64,000 nucleotides of DNA, taken from the NCBI GenBank assembly GCA_009617715.1, contig VTFK01000290.1, positions 186,001-250,000 on the forward strand, read 5' to 3'. Under the pieces are notes generated by a model that was given only the letters and a program-made list of their open reading frames with translations, searched no databases and had not been told where the DNA came from. Below are positions 52,106-64,000 of the stretch, one piece after another. This DNA is from Plectrocnemia conspersa. Lineage: Eukaryota > Arthropoda > Insecta > Trichoptera > Polycentropodidae. The first letter of the stretch is position 1; the number at the start of each line of letters is the position of its first letter. The position numbers were made by a program, and so were the translations under genes.

Positions 52106-53654
52106 TTTTGAAGATCGGGGTGAGCAACTAGTCGAAGAAAATCTGAAAAATATTAGTTTGTTAATTAATATCTTTCATAATCCTCTATTAGAGGTTATTT
52201 ATTATACATACAAGGATAAGTCAAATTAAACTTGAAAAAAATATTTTTCATGTGTGTTTTTTTTCAAATAAAGATGCGTAAAATCTTAAGCATTTTTTCA
52301 TTAAAATGTTTAAGATTTGAAAATTGTGATCTTATGACTATATTTAACCTATGGTAATTTCGGGAAATATTTTGGTCTGAGATGCATTTAAGTAAAAAAT
52401 TAACCCAACGTTTAAAATCAAGTAAACAAATATTGTAAGGTAATTTTTATGAGTAAAAGTTAGATTACCGTTTTAACGCCAAGGAATATAACTACGTAAA
52501 TATCTGCAACTAGCTAAATTTAGGTTAAAATTAATGAATTAAAATGCTGATAAATCATAAAGTATATTATACATAATTGTACAAATTGAACAAAAGTGAG
52601 GCAATTTTTCGATTATAAATAAAATTTACAAAAATATGTCTAAATAATATAATGTGCCGAAGATGTTAACATAAAAGTCAGTGCAGTTGCAAGTGTTGTG
52701 ATGTATAATTGAATTTTACTATAATAATATTATTAAAAATCATATTTTAAATTTAATTTCTTCAGATATATATAATAAACTAGTTGATATAATAATAAAC
52801 ATGGACTTTTACCTTCTACACTGCCCGAACGCCTGAAATGTCACTCGAATGACGTTTAAGAATTGGCCATAACAACATATAAATCGGTCAAACGCAATAA
52901 ATTATTGTAAAATTTAAAAAAGGTTTTACAAATTACTAACATAGAGAAATTATTAAAATAAAACAAATAACAAAATAAATAAAATGACAGTGCATTAAGT
53001 AACTATATAAAAAAAAATGCAAATTGAATCTTAGGGCGTTTAAGCATTTTTAAGTTTATTGGGACGTTATTTGCATTTCGTTTAATTTTGTTTTTATAAA
53101 AAGTAGATAAAATATTTTTATTTATTATAGAAAATTGAAGGACGTTAATTTGTATTGTTTGTTAAGCATTAACGTTTCTAATAATGCATTAACTGCAATA
53201 TTAAACGATTATTATTTTATTAGGCGCGTTTTTTATTTTTCTTCACGAAAATGATTAACAAATACGTGGGCGCAACTGACCACTATCTTTCTCCCCCTCA
53301 CCCACCTCTGATATTTCATATCCGTCAGCTGATGCCAGTTTATTGCGAACCGCCACGCTTACTAGGCGCGCTCGTGACAATGGTTTATTATTTTAAAAAT
53401 ATATGTCACTGATTTATAGCCTTAATTTTCATTCTGGTGTCGATTGTGCTTACTTCAATATAACGCATTATCGTTTACGAAAAATAGCGCTTATGACAAG
53501 TGCAAAAATTATATCCCTGTTCAGATGCCTGACATCATACTTTATATAACTAACAACAACACATTTACGAAATAGATCGCTTAACCACTGCGTAACGCGA
53601 TAAAATTGTTAAATTGTTTTACATAAATAACAATTCTGTATGAACTGTGCTTCG
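52106..53654. other. Upstream region of CCDC130
   Basis: AT-rich. It may hold a 5' UTR exon of CCDC130 near 52813-52860 on the minus strand. A short richer patch at 53265-53370 (CTCCCCCTCACCCACC, TCAGCTGATG) could be regulatory. No coding exon seen. Confidence 0.4.
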
Positions 53655-54529
53655 AAATTTATAGAAAGATTATGGCCAATTTTATCGTCCTACTGAGCGA
53701 ACAATTCGTAACGTATTAAAAATCTTTGAAGAAACTGGAAGTTCAGCGTGGCGCCCGTTCAGTGAAGAATATTACTGCCATAAGTGAAAATGTGTCCGAA
53801 AACCTGGAATTGTTGATTCGTCGGCGTTCGCAGCTTTTGGATTTTCTTATGGCTCCCTTTGGCACATTTTGCATCCGGACTAACATCTACACCCGTATAA
53901 AATTCAGATAACACAAAAACTGAAGCTCAGATACCATGGACAGCGAATAATTTATGCAGATTGAGTGCTAGAGTAGTCTGAAGTTGATGCTGATTTTTCA
54001 AAGAAAATCTTCTTTGATGAGGCACATTTCCACCTTTCTGTGTATTTTAATAAGCAAATTTGCAACATATGGGGCGAGGAAAATCCTCATGTGATTTACG
54101 AGAGGCCATTTCACGCACAGAATGGGACTGTTTAGTGTGAATTGTGGTCAGGTGGCGTCATTTTTAAAAACGTTGAAGGTCGTACTTTTTTAAAAACGTT
54201 GAAGGTCGGACTGTAACAGTCAATAGTGATCGCTTTAGGCGCATGATAACCGACTATTTTGCCATGAAATTGAAGATATTGATGTGGAAGTTATGTTGTT
54301 CTAACAAGACAATGGAACTTACCACACAACGGGTGAAACATTGAACGCTTTGCGTGAAAAGTTCCCAGGTTGCATTATTTCACGTTTTGGTGACGTCAAC
54401 TGGCCGCTAAGATCATGCAATTAAGTCGTATTTTTTGTGGAGTTACGCTAAGGTGGTGTTTATGCCGATAAGCCCGAAACGCTTGAGCACCTAAAAACCA
54501 ACATCCGCCAAGTTATAGCTAATATAGTA
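53655..54529 (+). mobile_element. Dead mariner-family transposon
   Basis: Translated pieces in several frames recall insect mariner transposases: a PTERTIRN-like start, PFSEENI-like then IRRRSQ, then FFDEAHFHLS, WGEENPHVI and LWSGGV-like segments further on. The FFDEAHFH segment carries an expected catalytic aspartate. Stops and frameshifts interrupt it repeatedly, and a 22-base segment is duplicated in tandem (54161-54182 and 54187-54208). It is a pseudogene. Intact terminal inverted repeats were not identified. Confidence 0.85.
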
Positions 54530-54601
54530 AATAATGAAACACTTCTCAAAATAAATTTGAGAAACACTTCTCAAATTTATTTTGAGAAGTGTTTCATTAT
54601 T
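54530..54601. repeat. Perfect 34-bp palindrome with 4-base spacer
   Basis: The left arm 54530-54563 begins AATAATGAAACACTTC; the spacer is ACAC; the right arm 54568-54601 is its exact reverse complement. It sits at the end of the mariner remnant. It could be a fold-back duplication of the element's end, or an assembly or replication artefact. Confidence 0.9.
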
Positions 54602-55739
54602 TTAACAAATAACACATTTTTATGGCAAAATTTAGGTTAAACAAATTCACCCCCTAAATGAGGTACCTGTGTCTCAAAATGAATAAATACAAAAATTCAT
54701 CACGTGCTTATACAGTAACAAAATTTGAGAAAATGTGATGCATGTGTTCCAAAATCCATGATGATAAAGAATGAATCATTCTTATTTAAATCAAGTTTGT
54801 GAGAAACAAAATTAGCTTCAATATATAATATTATTAATAAAATCGGAGTCGTTTTATCAACCAATGTTTTGTCAAATTAAATTACCAGAACTAAAATGAG
54901 CTGCGATTGGACTAATTTAGTAAAAAAATAATGGAACATTTTAAATACATGATTTTATCTAATTTATTGTATATACAATAGATAATAATGTTTGGAACGA
55001 ATTTGATATACACAAACATTTTATTTACAAATGTTTTTCGTAAACAATTAAAAGCAGTTTTATGTTGAGAAGGAACGTCTCGTTGTCTCGCATTTAAAAA
55101 CAAAATAAAAGCGCATGAAGGATCATAGATCTTAGAGCGGTACTAGTCACTCGGGTTTATTGAGAGAAAAAACGACTACCTGTGTTGCTCAAATATACAA
55201 ACTGTTTCATATTTTAGATAGTATAAAATAATATTTTACGAATATTCGTATATTTGATTGAGAAAGTCTTAGACCCACACATTTTATAAATTAGGAATAC
55301 TTCCGTTAAGGAATTGAGTAACGTTTAAGCAGTTTGTATTGAAGATGCTCGGTTTAGTAATGCGGAGCGTGTGTCACCTAATCGATTTATTGGTTATTTA
55401 TTGGTAGAAGCAGAGGACGTTTTTTTTAGATATTTATACAAGAGGTAGTACGAATCGTATTTTATCGAATCTTTGCAAAGCGCGTTGAGATATATAATTC
55501 ATCGTTAGGGAGCGGCGTTGACAATCCAAAATTAAGGCGGGGGGCTAAGTTTTCTCCCCCCACTTCTACCACGGCTGTGCTACAGCATCATGGTATATAT
55601 AATGAAATTTTTGTTTAATAAATATAATATAAATTATTCGTATTTATATGGGTCTGACAATTGTAAAATAAAAAATGTTTTTAAATTAGTTAAAATTGCA
55701 TATTTTTTAAAATTAAAATTGCCCCCATCTTTGATTATT

Positions 55740-55872
55740 GCGACACGTTCTCGTGTGTTTGGGTGCGAGTCAATGCAGCTAGCGAAACGTCAGAGCGGCG
55801 TGACAGACGACGGAGTCCGGCTGTTAGTCGATCGGTAAATCGGTCGAGCCGGCTGTGCCCCGTCGGTATGTG
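55740..55872 (+). promoter_or_regulatory. GC-rich leader of adipose/WDTC1 with start-stop uORF
   Basis: This CpG-rich stretch is unlike the AT-rich neighbourhood and probably holds the promoter end and 5' UTR. An upstream ATG at about 55773 opens a short frame ending before 55840. Immediately before the main start, ATGTGATGG gives a minimal uORF, ATG TGA at 55868-55873, whose stop overlaps the main ATG at 55873-55875. Confidence 0.45.
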
Positions 55873-58800
55873 ATGGCGGAGGCGGCGTCGCTGGTGGCGG
55901 AGCGCGCGGGGGGCTTCCAGCCGGACACCCGGCGCACCCCTCGCCGCCTGCAGTTCTATGGCCCCCTCGTCGATCGGCTGGGGCTGGAGGCCGAGCTCAA
56001 GGGCCACACCGGATGCGTCAATTGCCTCGAGTGGAATGCGGACGGATCGTGAGTCTTCGAGAGGGCCCCAAATTTTTTTCATGTGACGTCACGCGCATTC
56101 CGATAAAAAATAATTCATTTGTTTATTTTTATACTTTGTTTTTGTTTTTAATTTTAATTTCAATTTCAATTTCAATTTTAAATTGAACGTTCAGTTTCGT
56201 TTGAAGCTTTACAAGTTTGACAGAAAACTTTTCTTCCGGCATCTTTTTTTGAGACGTGATGTCACAAATGTTCCTTCCAGACATTGCAACAGTCAAAGTA
56301 TACACAATTTCTTTCAACGTTTCATGATTACAATTCATCAGGTTTTGCTATCCCAGAATTGCTCACAGCGACAGAATCGGGCCTCAATCGAAATGCTTTA
56401 ATCCTTTGGTTGGGAAAACGTTCCGTGTTACCAGTGGCAGGGTTAAAATACCACTCTTACTATTTTTCGAAATAAGATCATTATATGTGTAATTGTTGAC
56501 AAAGATCCTCTCGAGCCATATTCTGTACAAATATGATCCAAAAACTCCATATTACATATCGTCAAATCACTATGTAACACAAAAAATAATATAAATTTAA
56601 AATGCACTTACATGATTTAAGTATCGACTCTTAATGATCTTGACAACTACAGGAAAAACAAAAACTAAAGACAACCTTAAAATAGGAAAATAAAACAATA
56701 CCTTAATTTTCTTAATTTTAAATTTTGGTGTTTAATTGGAGATATTAGAGATAGCAATTTTTTGAACATGTGGTTTTCGATTAAAGGTACAAAATGACAT
56801 TGTTATGTCATCCCAAAAGTGGAATTAGCAAACTTACACTAAGCCATCGATATGTATAAATAAATATCATTTAAATTTACACTATATAAATTAATCTTTT
56901 CTTGCTTGTATCTTCTGGTTTTTAATGAGGATTAATTTTGAAAAACTAGCACTGGCTACAGATATAGGAATTGTCAGATTATCCGAAATGCAGTCGTACA
57001 TTGTGACATATCATTTTGAAATTCTTACCGTTAATCAATTTTCTAATCAATCAATCTGCAGAGTGATTTTAATTCTTCACACAGTTCAATGGCATCAATA
57101 TCAAATTACCATTATCAGTGAGCTTGGTCTCTAATTTCTTACAACTTTTTATCAATGCTTCTGGCAAAACATTTATTTAACCATTGATGTTATACAAAAT
57201 TCGCTTATCTACTAAACAATTGAAGAATTCAACTTCGGATTTTTTTAAATATTATGTATAAGTTCACCACAGCTTTCATAATCGAATTGTTTCTTCATTT
57301 TTCACAATCTGCAATCAACTTTTAAAAAGATGATGCAGATATTTCGTATTTCGAGGGCTTCTAATAATTCACGAGCTGCAATTTTTATTACTTTCAACCC
57401 ACTTTCTCTGTAACCTCAGAAAAAGTCAAGCAAGGCTTCTATTGACCTGAAGGCTATGTTGATATTGAAATATATGGACTAACTGCTTGCTAACTGGATT
57501 TATTAAATTTTATATATCATACCAAATTATGAGGCAGTACATAAATTTATAATTACAGATTTATTTTGTCCATTTTGATTTTCTTATCTATATAACAAGA
57601 CATCATAAATCTCAGGTAGTTGATATCGCACAGGTCTAATTGTATTAATTCTGGATTCCCATCGCATATTCCAAATAGGTTTTAATGTAAGTGACAGTAC
57701 AAATTTAAGTGAAACATACCATACGTTGGTGGAAGCCGGGAAGAATTTGTAAATTACTTGAATTAAACCAAAAAATGACAGCATCTAAATTGCATTTGAC
57801 AGCATCATTATGAGAATTTCAAGGGACATAAAAAGCACGAAAATTTCTATCCCTGATATGCTTATGTTTTCCTCGCATATTAACACCGTTGTCATAACTT
57901 TGACCCCTCGTACTATCTATCTTGATATTATATTCCTCCAGTTCCTTAATTATAAAATCTCTTAATCCATCACCAGTCTTATTTTTTATTTCGATAAAAC
58001 CAAGATAATGTTCACATATTTCATGAGAATTTTTACGAACAAATCGTCTTATGATAAACATCTGTTCTATATTACTGATATCGGGTGTGCTGTCTAAAAT
58101 AACCGAATAATATTTTGGACATGATATTAATTAATTAATTTTGGATTCTTAAAAAAAATCCTTAGTCAAATAAAAACAACATAAAATATAGCAAATATCT
58201 CTCTTCAATTATAAGATGTAATCTTATTACCATCATTAGTAATGTATTTTGATATAATTGTATTTTAAAATACAAAAAATATGTTTATCTGAATGTGTTA
58301 TCAAATTTAATTTTACTTGTCACAGCCCATAGTCCACAATAAAGTGTGGATAACTGCTTTTTCAAGTAGAGCCATTGGTCTCAATTCGATTGTCGATATT
58401 TCAATTAATTCCTCATGTAATTTCAATTCTGATTCTTCAGTCTAAAGACCCAATCAGGAATCTTCACTGTAAATATATCTTCAAATCAATATGGAATGCC
58501 TTCATGTTGGCAATACAATTCTTCACTTACTAAATTGCATTTGTACGAGATTAGGCTCGCCACAAACGCAGAAATAATAGCTTTGATTTTATGAAATTCA
58601 GCACATCTTGTAGCTGTATAATGATTTCATTAAATTTGTGATATAAATCTGTCACATTTAAAATTCATTACATAATGAATCATCTTTGAAACAATCTATT
58701 TATGAATAATAATACAGCACATGTTTTAATATTAAGAAATTATCTTAACCCTTACTATAGATTTTCAAATTATACTTCAAAAAGACAAAAAAATATAGGA

Positions 58801-60768
58801 TTTTGTAGACAAAAAATAAATTCGTACTTAACCCTTTATGTGCTAGGTGCGGATAATCCGAATGAAAATTTAGATTTACGCTCAATAAAAAATAATAGAT
58901 TTTTGAAGTGCTGAATTAATTTTCTAAATATAACTCCATAAAAAAGTCGCATAATTAGTCAATTATACAGTAAAAAATAAAATATTTAAACCCTTATGGT
59001 CCGTCCCACGACTCTTCAGTGGAGAACCAAAAAGTCCTTCCTACGACTTAATGATTAATAGTGTTAACAATTAATTTTTTTCGCATTTAGCTGTTCCTTT
59101 TTTTAGTTCATCAAAAAATTCATTTTTTTTCAGAGTACTCGCTTCTGCATCTGACGATTATCATGTCATTTTATGGGATCCTTATCGTTATAAGATAAGA
59201 CACAAAATATTGACAGGACACAGCGGTAACATATTTTCGGTCAAGGTGAAAATAATTTCAATACTACAAAATAACAACATATAAACATTACAATAACAAT
59301 TCGGAAATGTTACAGTTTATTAGACCAGATGTAGTGGCCACTTGTGCAGCTGATTCCACCGTTAGGGTACAAGTGATTGGAGAACCGTTTGACTCTGACT
59401 ACAAAGGCTCCGAATGTTACTGTCATTACAGCCGAGTGAAACGTCTCGCTACGACTCCAGAATGTCCCAATTTATTGTGGTCTGCCGGCGAAGACGGATT
59501 AATAATGTAAGTAAATACTAGTATATTTTAACAAATTTAAATTGATTATATCTTTTTTTTTAGACAACATGACATCAGAACACCACATGTTTGTTCTTCT
59601 TCATCTCCCGTCGTTTTAGTAAACTTACTCAATCAAGTCGGACATTTTATCGAAGCAAAATGTTTGGCGATAAACCCGAGAAGACCGGAACAACTCGCTG
59701 TGGGAGCAAACGACTTTTATATTAGATTATATGATAGGCGAATGATTAAATTATCTAAATTACAAAATGTAAATATTTTTTTATAATAAGTCGAGTATTA
59801 AATCATCATATTTTTCTTCAGCTTGAAAAATGTTGATATGACAAGCTTTGGAAAGGGGATTTTATTCACTCAATTTTGAGGATCTAAAAGCTTTGAAAAC
59901 AATCTAAGAATTATTGTCATTCAGTCAATTAGACCGTTGTTATTTCATAAATGCGATGAATTATTACTCAACTATATGTTTTGAATTACTGAATATCTTA
60001 ATTTATGTAAACTAATTCATTACAGAGTCATAGTCCTAACGAGCAAGTGTATACTTTGTACGGGGACAGGTATAGTTTACGAAATTATCGCAGCGATCCA
60101 GAATACGTTTTACCCAAGGGTTGTGTACAGTATTTCGCTCCTGGTAATTTATTTGAATGTGTATTGTTAACAATCATGATTTCAATGCCATAATTAATGT
60201 CTTGTGTATGATATTTAGGTCATTTGGCAATACAAGATAACAACAACTCGACAATACAAAAGAAAGCGACTACATATTTGACGTTCAGCGCTGATGGAAA
60301 TGAGCTGTTAGTTAATCTCGGATCCGAGCAAGTCTATCTGTTTGACGTAAACTCAAACAAGAAGGCGACTCTCCTTGAAAGTTTCATCATCCAACACAAT
60401 CATAGTTACGAAAAGACTATGGCCAACAATGCAAATGGAGTTAATCAGGCCGGTGCTAGCACTGCAAAAATAGAAGCTGAAGTCAAAAACGGGACCATAC
60501 ATACCGAGCCGATTCCATCTAAAGAGTATATATTACCATTGAAAGCTAAAAATCTCAAAGATAAGGTCGAATATTACCTAAAAGTTTCTCATGCATATAT
60601 TTTATAGATGCATTTGGTAAATAATGTTTAAATTTTTTAGGCCAATGATGAGTTACACAATAGCAATTATCCTGCAGCTGTACATTTATATAACCAGGCG
60701 ATATCTTTATGCTCCGATTGTGCTATATTGTATTCAAATCGAGCCGCTGCGTTAATGAGAAGAAATTG
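55873..60768 (+). CDS. adp: Adipose / WDTC1 (WD40 and TPR protein), 5' part
   Basis: Orthologue of Drosophila adipose and vertebrate WDTC1, a WD40-TPR protein that limits fat storage; WDTC1 is known as a DDB1-CUL4 substrate receptor. Coding exons in the window: 55873-56048, 59134-59245, 59316-59506, 59564-59768, 60026-60143, 60219-60583, 60641-60768, about 431 residues in frame. Exon 1 ends in LGLEAELKGHTGCVNCLEWN, the first WD repeat. Exon 2 supplies ASASDDYHVILWDP and GHSGNIFSVK. Exon 3 has WSAGEDGLI, and exon 4 CLAINPRRPEQLAVGANDFYIRLYD. Exon 7 starts the TPR region (ANDELHNSNYPAAVHLYNQA, then YSNRAAALMRRN). The last donor leaves the codon open at TG, so the gene continues past base 64000. 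The exon 6 donor (AAA/GTTTCT) is weak. Intron 1 is 3.1 kb and holds a hAT fossil. Confidence 0.95.
56930..58145 (-). pseudogene. hAT transposase fossil (ZMYM1-like) in adp intron 1
   Basis: Minus-strand segments match ZMYM1-type hAT transposases: YYSVILDSTPDISNIEQM, where the D of ILDSTPD is the expected first catalytic residue, then GQSYDNGVNMRGKHKHI and FFPASTN, and LKPIWNMRWESRI-NTIRPVRYQLPEIYD. Stops and frameshifts separate them, and the downstream C-terminal half is barely recognisable. No terminal repeats were found. It is antisense to the host gene. Confidence 0.8.
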
Positions 60769-61345
60769 GTATGTATTCATCGACGATTAACTTTTATACC
60801 GGCGAGGTTTTTTTCTTCGTATTTCCTTATCTTAGTGACAAACTATTTACCAGTGTCTTCAATCACAAATGTATGTAGGAAGGTGATAATTATAGTCCTT
60901 GTCTATATGTTTGTTTTTTACTATTGTGTTGTCTAGAAATGGCGAGGATGTATGCTAGATGACCACTGAGTAAGTGAGCCATGAAACAATTAAATTTTTA
61001 CGCATGACTGTTTGATTGGGACTGTGCAGGTTGCATATATGCATATTGTCTATATTTGTGTACAAAATGCGGTGATTTATTTGGCTCTATTATATGCATT
61101 TGTGTATTGGTTTTCATCTAGAAGTAATGGGGATTTAGTCTAGATGACTTGAGATCCTGAGATCTGTAGCAATGCAGTCTGCATATAGTGCATAGTTCGA
61201 CAAGCAGCGAAAACGTTGATTTGGCTCTAAACAACTGCTTCTTTATTCGAGGCTCTATGAAGTGGTTACGTTGATGTTGTGATTTTGGTTTATTTGTCGA
61301 TGAGGCTTCGATAAAAATTGTATCTCTGTTGATGTTGTGTCTGAC

Positions 61346-61998
61346 TAGGGATTCCAATCCCGGGATCCCGGATCCCGGGATCCCGAACGATTTTCAATAC
61401 CCGATGAGTCCCGGGATTATAAAACATAATCCCGAATTTTTCGGATTGATTGATTTATCAAGCACAATCGAATTATTATTGACAACATCGTTATATTTCG
61501 TGTACAAACTTGCGCGAGTTGCACGTGTCATCTGTGAATCTTTGAGGCTGTAAGTCTGAACGTGCTTTTTCAGCAGCAGGTTGCTTAGGAACCAAAATCA
61601 GATCAAGGCTAAATGATAAAACACTTGATGCTTTGATGTTACTTCGTGAATTTTATTCAAAATAATGTTTTCAATTAATTGTGTCTATGAATGTACATAT
61701 GTACATACATTGTCAAAAGTTCATTTTTATCTTCTCAAATAAATATATAAGAACTTCCCTTTTTTATTTTTATTATATTATTTTCTATTTTAAGTCCAAG
61801 ACTAAAATTATACGTACTTTATACATTGTACGTTATAAAAAACAGATGTAAAAATATATTGTATTATTCATTTTAAATTATTTTTATCGATAAAATAACA
61901 TGAAAATTATCCCGGGACTGGTCCCGGGATCCCGGGATCGACTAATTGCAATACCGAAATCCCGGGATCAAAATTTTGGCCCGGGATTGGAATCCCTA
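61346..61998. mobile_element. Non-autonomous hAT element, 653 bp
   Basis: Perfect 19-bp terminal inverted repeats, TAGGGATTCCAATCCCGGG at 61346-61364 and its complement at 61980-61998. An exact 8-base target duplication, TGTCTGAC, lies at 61338-61345 and 61999-62006. TAGGG ends and an 8-base duplication identify a hAT element. Both ends are rich in CCCGGGATC-type palindromes, while the middle is AT-rich with no transposase. Confidence 0.92.
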
Positions 61999-63306
61999 TG
62001 TCTGACTAATGTGGCTCAAACTCTTGTCTGAAACTTTTATACATTTCATCTTTGTTTTTATATCTGACTCTATAGATATGAATATTTAAATTACGTTGAG
62101 TGATTTTTAATTTAATTTTAATATCTCATCGAATATTTAAACCCCACAGTTTTGTCACCAGTTATATCGTATTCTTCAATATTTGACTAGACAATGTTTC
62201 ATTTTGAATTATTTACATTTGCCATAAATAATATCACAATCAGATGACAAATTTGGTAAAGCAGCAAGTCATATATTTATTTTTGCATTCATAATATAGC
62301 TACCATTGAGTCATTTAATAAACAAAGGGTCATAAATAAATTTAATTGCACATAAAATATTTTTTTATTAGAACATATATTTTTATGTTGTAGTTAATAT
62401 GTATAAATATGATAATGCTCCTCTTTGTCAGAAACGTTAATATAAAAATTAGAATAAGCAGCTTTGTATTAACAAATCTTTTCAGTTAATACCATGAGAA
62501 GGTGGAAGCTAGTAGGTACCTCACCAGGAGATGTGTCAGTTAGTAGTTGATAGACAATTAGTTACATATTATTAATATAAAGAAAGAAAACATAGCGACA
62601 ACATTAAAATTCTATATTTATATTAAAAAAAAACGCATTCAAAAATTTTGTTTGATTAAGCGAAATTGATGTATTTCCTACCTTTTTTTTGTTTTTTTGG
62701 CTCAAGATACATATGTTCACTTCATGGCTTTAAAATATTGGAAATATACCGCTCGCTCATATCTGTATGATTAATCCGCCTATGATTTATGTATAATAAT
62801 TGAAATATTTTGGCTTTTACTGAATATATTATTTTTTATCCACTTTTCAACAACCTCGCAACACTTATAAAGTTATTGGGATCACATTATTTTAAAAATC
62901 TTAATGTCTTAAAAAAAGCATTAAATTGTATCTTTTGATCAATGCTTAAATTTACACAAATGTTATGATTTAGCAAAAAATCCGGACACAAATTTCGCAT
63001 CGAATGTCTGATTTAGACTGATTTAAATCAATAATTTTCAACCGTCGTTTTGCGGGCTAAAAATATTTCGCTCTGATTCACGGAATTTAAGAATTCAATT
63101 GGATTAATAGTGGCTTCTTTTTCGTCCAGTATTTTGTAACTTGAGTAAAATAAAAACGCTGCAGAAACAAAACCAGACCTTTCTTGTTAGTTAGGTATTC
63201 ATATCCGAGTAAAACAGATCATTGGTAACTCGAAAATAACATAGAATATCTCTAAAAAAAGTAATATGGTCATTTACTCTATAAGCGTATTTGTCACAAT
63301 ATAATA

Positions 63307-64000
63307 CACCCATACCTCGCTTTACGGCCTAGATACGTTCCACGAAACTTGGCCGCAAAGCGAAAAGCCGTATAACAAATCAATTATTCTAATACAAATT
63401 CATACAAATTCAATGGGATCGGTTCCAAATTTGTTAAATATGTAACATGGTTTATCATTTAAAATGCATTTTATCTTTTTATTTCATTTAAATCAAAAAT
63501 ACATACATAACAAGTACATACATTTGTACATAAAATAATAACAGACTCCAAAAACCAACAATAATCCATAAACAAAAATGAAACAACTTCATGTTACATA
63601 AAATATGTGTATGAATACATACATAATTTTTTTTAAAATGGCTTTAATCTGAAAACGATGAAGAAATGGTAACCTGCAGATCACTGTCGTTCTCATTTTT
63701 CGCTGGTAAGGATGGGCTTGGCTTAAAAAAATTGTCCAACGTTGTTTGTCTTGCCTTTTTGTCTCTTTCGTTCTTCAGTGATTAATAACAGCTAATGGCT
63801 GAGTTAATTCCTCGAGAAACTAGCGCTACGTTCGACGTCAGGATCGTTTTCAAGGAAGATGTTTATTCCTTGTTCGAAATAGGAAAAAGCTTTTGACAAT
63901 TTTTTTGATGTTAGCTGTTTGAATACAACAGGCTCTGTCTCTTCATCAAATGCCTGTTCTGCTTGCAACTGAATGAGTTCCTTATATGAAAGGGGTTCCC
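63307..64000 (-). mobile_element. Tigger/pogo element, 3' end, running out of window
   Basis: The minus-strand frame from about 63998 to the TAA at 63804-63806 reads YKELIQLQAEQAFDEE, KKLSKAFSYFEQGINIFLEN and DPDVERSAS, the C-terminal region of Tigger (TIGD-type) transposases. The frame stops after FSRN, earlier than usual. At 63312-63375 the sequence ACCTCGCTTTACGGCC with its inverted GGCCGCAAAGCG resembles a Tigger terminal repeat. The element is nested in adp intron 7, in opposite orientation. Confidence 0.75.

Larger units (their letters stand above)
60769..64000. other. Intron 7 of adipose/WDTC1 (to window end)
   Basis: The next coding exon should begin with a G completing Trp after RRN. 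I could not find it before 64000. Besides the hAT MITE and the Tigger fragment the intron looks like ordinary AT-rich DNA. Confidence 0.6.

Noticed and set aside
1..64000. CRISPR array, operon or prokaryotic mobile system
   Set aside because: The spliced genes and element types are those of an insect nuclear genome. No regularly spaced direct repeats were seen.

Overview
This window is AT-rich insect nuclear DNA. The evidence is four Plus-C odorant-binding-protein (OBP) genes, a family known from insects; multi-exon genes with GT-AG introns; an adipose/WDTC1 orthologue; and many insect-type transposon fossils (mariner, hAT, Tigger/pogo, MITEs, a tRNA-derived SINE). I cannot assign an insect order from sequence alone. 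There is nothing prokaryotic here, and no CRISPR array or operon.

Layout. (1) 0.8-17 kb: a tandem cluster of four minus-strand Plus-C OBP genes. Each has five coding exons in phase 0 and a TATA/initiator promoter. A decayed 3' end of a further copy lies at about 8.8-9.0 kb. OBP1 and OBP2 are a recent duplicate pair; OBP3 and OBP4 are more diverged. A dispersed repeat family is interspersed. (2) 17-27.3 kb: about 10 kb without a recognisable gene, holding MITEs and a reverse-transcriptase fragment. (3) 27.3-49.7 kb: a complete VPS13 gene on the plus strand. I reconstruct 41 coding exons that stay in one reading frame from ATG to stop (3,554 codons). Its introns hold a SINE, a MITE, a small repeat cluster and, antisense in the intron at 42,014-43,896, a complete nine-exon gene for a small secreted protein that I do not recognise. 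(4) 51.0-52.1 kb: a CCDC130/YJU2B-type splicing factor on the minus strand, convergent with VPS13. (5) 53.6-54.6 kb: a dead mariner element ending in a perfect 34-bp palindrome. (6) 55.9-60.8 kb and beyond: the first seven coding exons of adipose/WDTC1 on the plus strand, with a hAT transposase fossil in intron 1. The window ends inside the next intron, which carries a hAT MITE with intact target-site duplications and the 3' end of a Tigger/pogo element.

The genes do not form one pathway. The OBPs are secreted ligand carriers. VPS13 is a bridge-like lipid transfer protein at membrane contact sites. CCDC130 is a nuclear spliceosome factor. Adipose/WDTC1 is a WD40-TPR regulator of fat storage. 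The most unusual items are the nested antisense secreted gene inside VPS13, the Plus-C OBP array with its dead extra copy, and an exon boundary in VPS13 that needs either a weak acceptor or a one-base frameshift. Exon boundaries were placed by eye from splice signals and reading-frame continuity; single-base errors are possible.
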